Source of the DNA: Vibrio gigantis
GTDB taxonomy: Bacteria; Pseudomonadota; Gammaproteobacteria; Enterobacterales; Vibrionaceae
NCBI RefSeq assembly: GCF_024347515.1
Contig: NZ_AP025494.1
Location: 1 to 64,000 of the forward strand
Direction: 5' to 3'
DNA: 64,000 nt
In this document: in pieces, positions 62,506-64,000 of the stretch
How the letters are laid out: each line of letters starts with the position of its first letter
Numbering within the stretch: the first letter of the stretch is position 1
The notes under the pieces: generated by a model
What the model was told of the DNA's origin: nothing
What the model saw: the letters and a program-made list of their open reading frames with translations, nothing else
Database searches by the model: none
Position numbers and translations under genes: made by a program

Positions 62506-63468
62506 ATGAAACCTTTCCGTTCAAACAATGGCCTTATCGCATTCGTAGTTACTGGTTCTCAAATTGAGAATGGCAACACGACCATCTGGGCCGATCAAGT
62601 TACCTCTTGGGTAGACGGTCAAAACCAAATGCAGTCACGTACTAACCAGATTCAACTTTTTGCCCATGGGCAATTAGAGTTTCCAGTCGGTGTTGGTTAT
62701 GTGTGTAAAGTATCTCTTAAGACGTGTAAATTCACTGGTAACAATAACAGCGAACTTACGCATACTTATTATGAACTTCATAATGTGTTAGGCGAAATTG
62801 ATGGCAATTCTGTTAATCAATTTGGACTACCTTCATTGTGTAACTTTACGCTTGGCGGCAATGTTGGTTCGATTGAACAGAAAAATGCAAATGGCAGTAC
62901 TTGGTACAATGTTTCAATTGCATTAACTCGTTCATTTAAAGATGAGCAACAAAATTGGCAAGATGAAACCCACTGGGCTCGCCTGTCAATTTCACAAAAA
63001 ATTTTTGATCAGAACTTCAAACAAGGTTTAGACAAAGGTGATTCTTTAATGGTCGAAACTGAACTCTCTACTAACGATTACACCGACAAAAACGGCAATA
63101 ATGTCACTGGACATGAATTCCGCGTTAGTCGTGTTCTTGGTATGGTTAAGAAGTTCGAACTTCAAAGCTTAAAAGCTGCGAATCAAGCCCCACAAAACAA
63201 TGGATCTGCGTACAACAACGCACCACAGCAAAACGCTCCACAGCAAAATGCTCCTGCGTATAACAACGCACCGCAGCAAAATGCTCCACAGCAAAATGCT
63301 CCTGCGTACAATAACGCTCCACAGAATGGTCCAGCGTATAATGCACCACAGCAGAATGCTCCACAGCAGAATGCCAATAATGCACAACAACCTGACTCTA
63401 CACAGCGTCAATTCCGCCCACAAGCAGGCAACGGAAATTTCCGTCAGCGTGCTTATAATCAGCAATAA
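62506..63468 (+). CDS. ssb: SSB-like single-stranded DNA-binding protein with Asn/Ala/Pro/Gln repeats
   Basis: 320 residues. The ~230-residue N-terminal part is beta-rich with two OB-like halves (FVVTGSQIENGNTTIWADQV; LGGNVGSIEQKNANGSTWY; DETHWARLSISQKIFDQNF; KGDSLMVETELSTNDYTDK). The C-terminal ~85 residues repeat AYNNAPQQNAPQQNAP several times (63208-63380 in DNA) and end RAYNQQ, without the acidic DDIPF tip of cellular SSB. The call as SSB rests on fold pattern and on its place beside a CobS-like gene, as in SXT/IncC elements. GAGGAA precedes the ATG. A structured leader suggests autoregulation. Confidence 0.65.
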   Translation: MKPFRSNNGLIAFVVTGSQIENGNTTIWADQVTSWVDGQNQMQSRTNQIQLFAHGQLEFPVGVGYVCKVSLKTCKFTGNNNSELTHTYYELHNVLGEIDGNSVNQFGLPSLCNFTLGGNVGSIEQKNANGSTWYNVSIALTRSFKDEQQNWQDETHWARLSISQKIFDQNFKQGLDKGDSLMVETELSTNDYTDKNGNNVTGHEFRVSRVLGMVKKFELQSLKAANQAPQNNGSAYNNAPQQNAPQQNAPAYNNAPQQNAPQQNAPAYNNAPQNGPAYNAPQQNAPQQNANNAQQPDSTQRQFRPQAGNGNFRQRAYNQQ

Positions 63469-63484
63469 TTCGAGGTACGCGGAT

Positions 63485-63643
63485 ATGAATTTTTCTCACC
63501 AGAAAAATGTATCTGCAGCACGAAAAAGGCGCGCTCTGCGCCTTCTTCGAAAGGCTCAGGTACTGAATAACCCCAAACTTCTTCATAAAGCAGAAATGCT
63601 ACTTGAAGATGCTAATAAAGCTTTCTTTCTCAAGACAGCTTAA
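63485..63643 (+). CDS. Small basic hypothetical protein (52 aa)
   Basis: ATG 63485, 16 nt after the ssb-like stop. The open frame continues upstream within the repeat part of the previous gene, but only the 52 residues from this ATG are not repeat-derived. The product is basic and helical (ARKRRALRLLRKAQVLNN; LHKAEMLLEDANKAFFLKTA), which suggests nucleic-acid contact. No family is recognised. It is likely in one operon with the ssb-like and AAA genes. Confidence 0.5.
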   Translation: MNFSHQKNVSAARKRRALRLLRKAQVLNNPKLLHKAEMLLEDANKAFFLKTA

Positions 63644-63703
63644 CCCCTTAATTAACTACCCATATTAATTTAACCCCACACTTCATTCCTGGAGGAATTA
63701 ACT

Positions 63704-64000
63704 ATGTCTAATGCTAACCCTGTGACTACTGTAGACACGAATAACCAACCAACTTCTACTGTTGAAGAAATTGATTACTCAGAGATGATTACTGTTCGTA
63801 TGGCCGACGTGTTCAAACCGTTTGTCCCAGCAGCAGTAACGGCAGTTATTCAGATCCCTAAACACCGTCATCCAGATGTACCTCGCGAAATCGCAGGTTA
63901 TATTCCAGATGAAAAACAACTTTCCCAAGTTATATCTTGGTTTTGCTCACCTCAACGACCTAACTTCATGCATATGGTTGGTCCTACGGGGTCTGGTAAA
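63704..64000 (+). CDS. MoxR/CobS-like AAA ATPase, 3'-truncated by window edge
   Basis: ATG 63704 with GGAGG eight bases upstream. The 99 visible codons read through VRMADVFKPFVPAAVTAVIQ and PRQ-type segments to MVGPTGSGK at the very end of the window, a Walker A. SXT/IncC-type conjugative elements have a cobS-like ATPase near ssb/bet/exo, which fits this neighbour set; the function of these ATPases in transfer elements is not clear. The frame continues beyond the window. Confidence 0.7.
   Translation, partial: MSNANPVTTVDTNNQPTSTVEEIDYSEMITVRMADVFKPFVPAAVTAVIQIPKHRHPDVPREIAGYIPDEKQLSQVISWFCSPQRPNFMHMVGPTGSGK

Noticed and set aside
63146..63465. Antisense ORFs over the ssb repeat region
   Set aside because: They are mirror translations of the NAPQQ repeats with extreme Cys/Ala/Trp bias and no starts or RBS.
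63200..63484. Upstream extension of the 52-codon gene into ssb
   Set aside because: The extension is only the out-of-frame reading of the ssb repeats; ATG 63485 follows the ssb stop.
1..64000. rRNA, tRNA or CRISPR features
   Set aside because: None were seen by eye on either strand; a covariance-model scan would be needed to exclude a tRNA formally.

Overview
The window reads as a large conjugative element (plasmid or integrative element; the sequence does not decide which) from a marine gamma-proteobacterium, most likely a Vibrio. The T6SS proteins, the AraC-type regulator and general codon style point there, but I ran no searches. The backbone lies on both sides of one very large transposon. 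At the left (1-17977) are an accessory stretch and F-type transfer genes. The accessory stretch holds a subtilisin/von Willebrand A protein, two paralogous ~800-residue secreted Ig-like proteins, small membrane proteins and a candidate sRNA. The transfer genes are a TraF/TrhF-like S26 peptidase, a TrbC-TraW fusion, traU and traN. At the right (59020-64000) the backbone resumes with a lipoprotein, a UvrD-like helicase, an SSB-like protein with a structured mRNA leader, and the start of a MoxR/CobS-like AAA ATPase. The order trhF-traW-traU-traN ... ssb ... cobS recalls the SXT/IncC transfer backbone, by memory of that family.

The centre (18078-59014, 40,937 bp) is a Tn7-like transposon whose boundaries can be read directly. 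It has near-identical 18-bp termini starting TGTCGGCGGACAATA, a 5-bp target duplication (CTTGT), three tandem TnsB-type repeats at one end and dispersed copies at the other. A canonical tnsA-B-C-D-E block sits at the tandem-repeat end. Removing the transposon and one CTTGT restores a 55-codon minus-strand gene with a strong Shine-Dalgarno, so insertion was into a small gene of the conjugative element. This fits the TnsE (conjugal-plasmid) pathway. All five tns genes carry lesions: a nonsense codon in tnsA, a 1-nt frameshift at the start of tnsB, a deletion removing Walker B of tnsC, a frameshift plus a stop in tnsD, and an A7 frameshift in tnsE. The element therefore looks stranded, and now moves only with its conjugative host. 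An intact-looking IS4-family element (25787-27176, 10-bp duplication) sits immediately behind tnsE.

The cargo is a complete type VI secretion system (27343-57311): PAAR, a DUF6931-like protein and VgrG leftward; then rightward TssA, Hcp, TssB, TssC, a second TssC-like protein, TssE, F, G, ClpV, a four-gene ATP-grasp / sensor-MFS / two periplasmic-binding-protein module, an FHA protein, TssJ, K, L (with SPOR), M, a degenerate Ser/Thr kinase and an unrecognised 629-aa protein. All thirteen core components plus PAAR are present and uninterrupted, in contrast to the broken transposition genes. At the far end lie a GlxA/FtrA-like AraC regulator and a decayed colicin/pyocin-type HNH DNase fused by deletion to its immunity gene. 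The main result is thus a Tn7-like transposon that carried a whole T6SS onto a conjugative element and then lost its own transposition functions.
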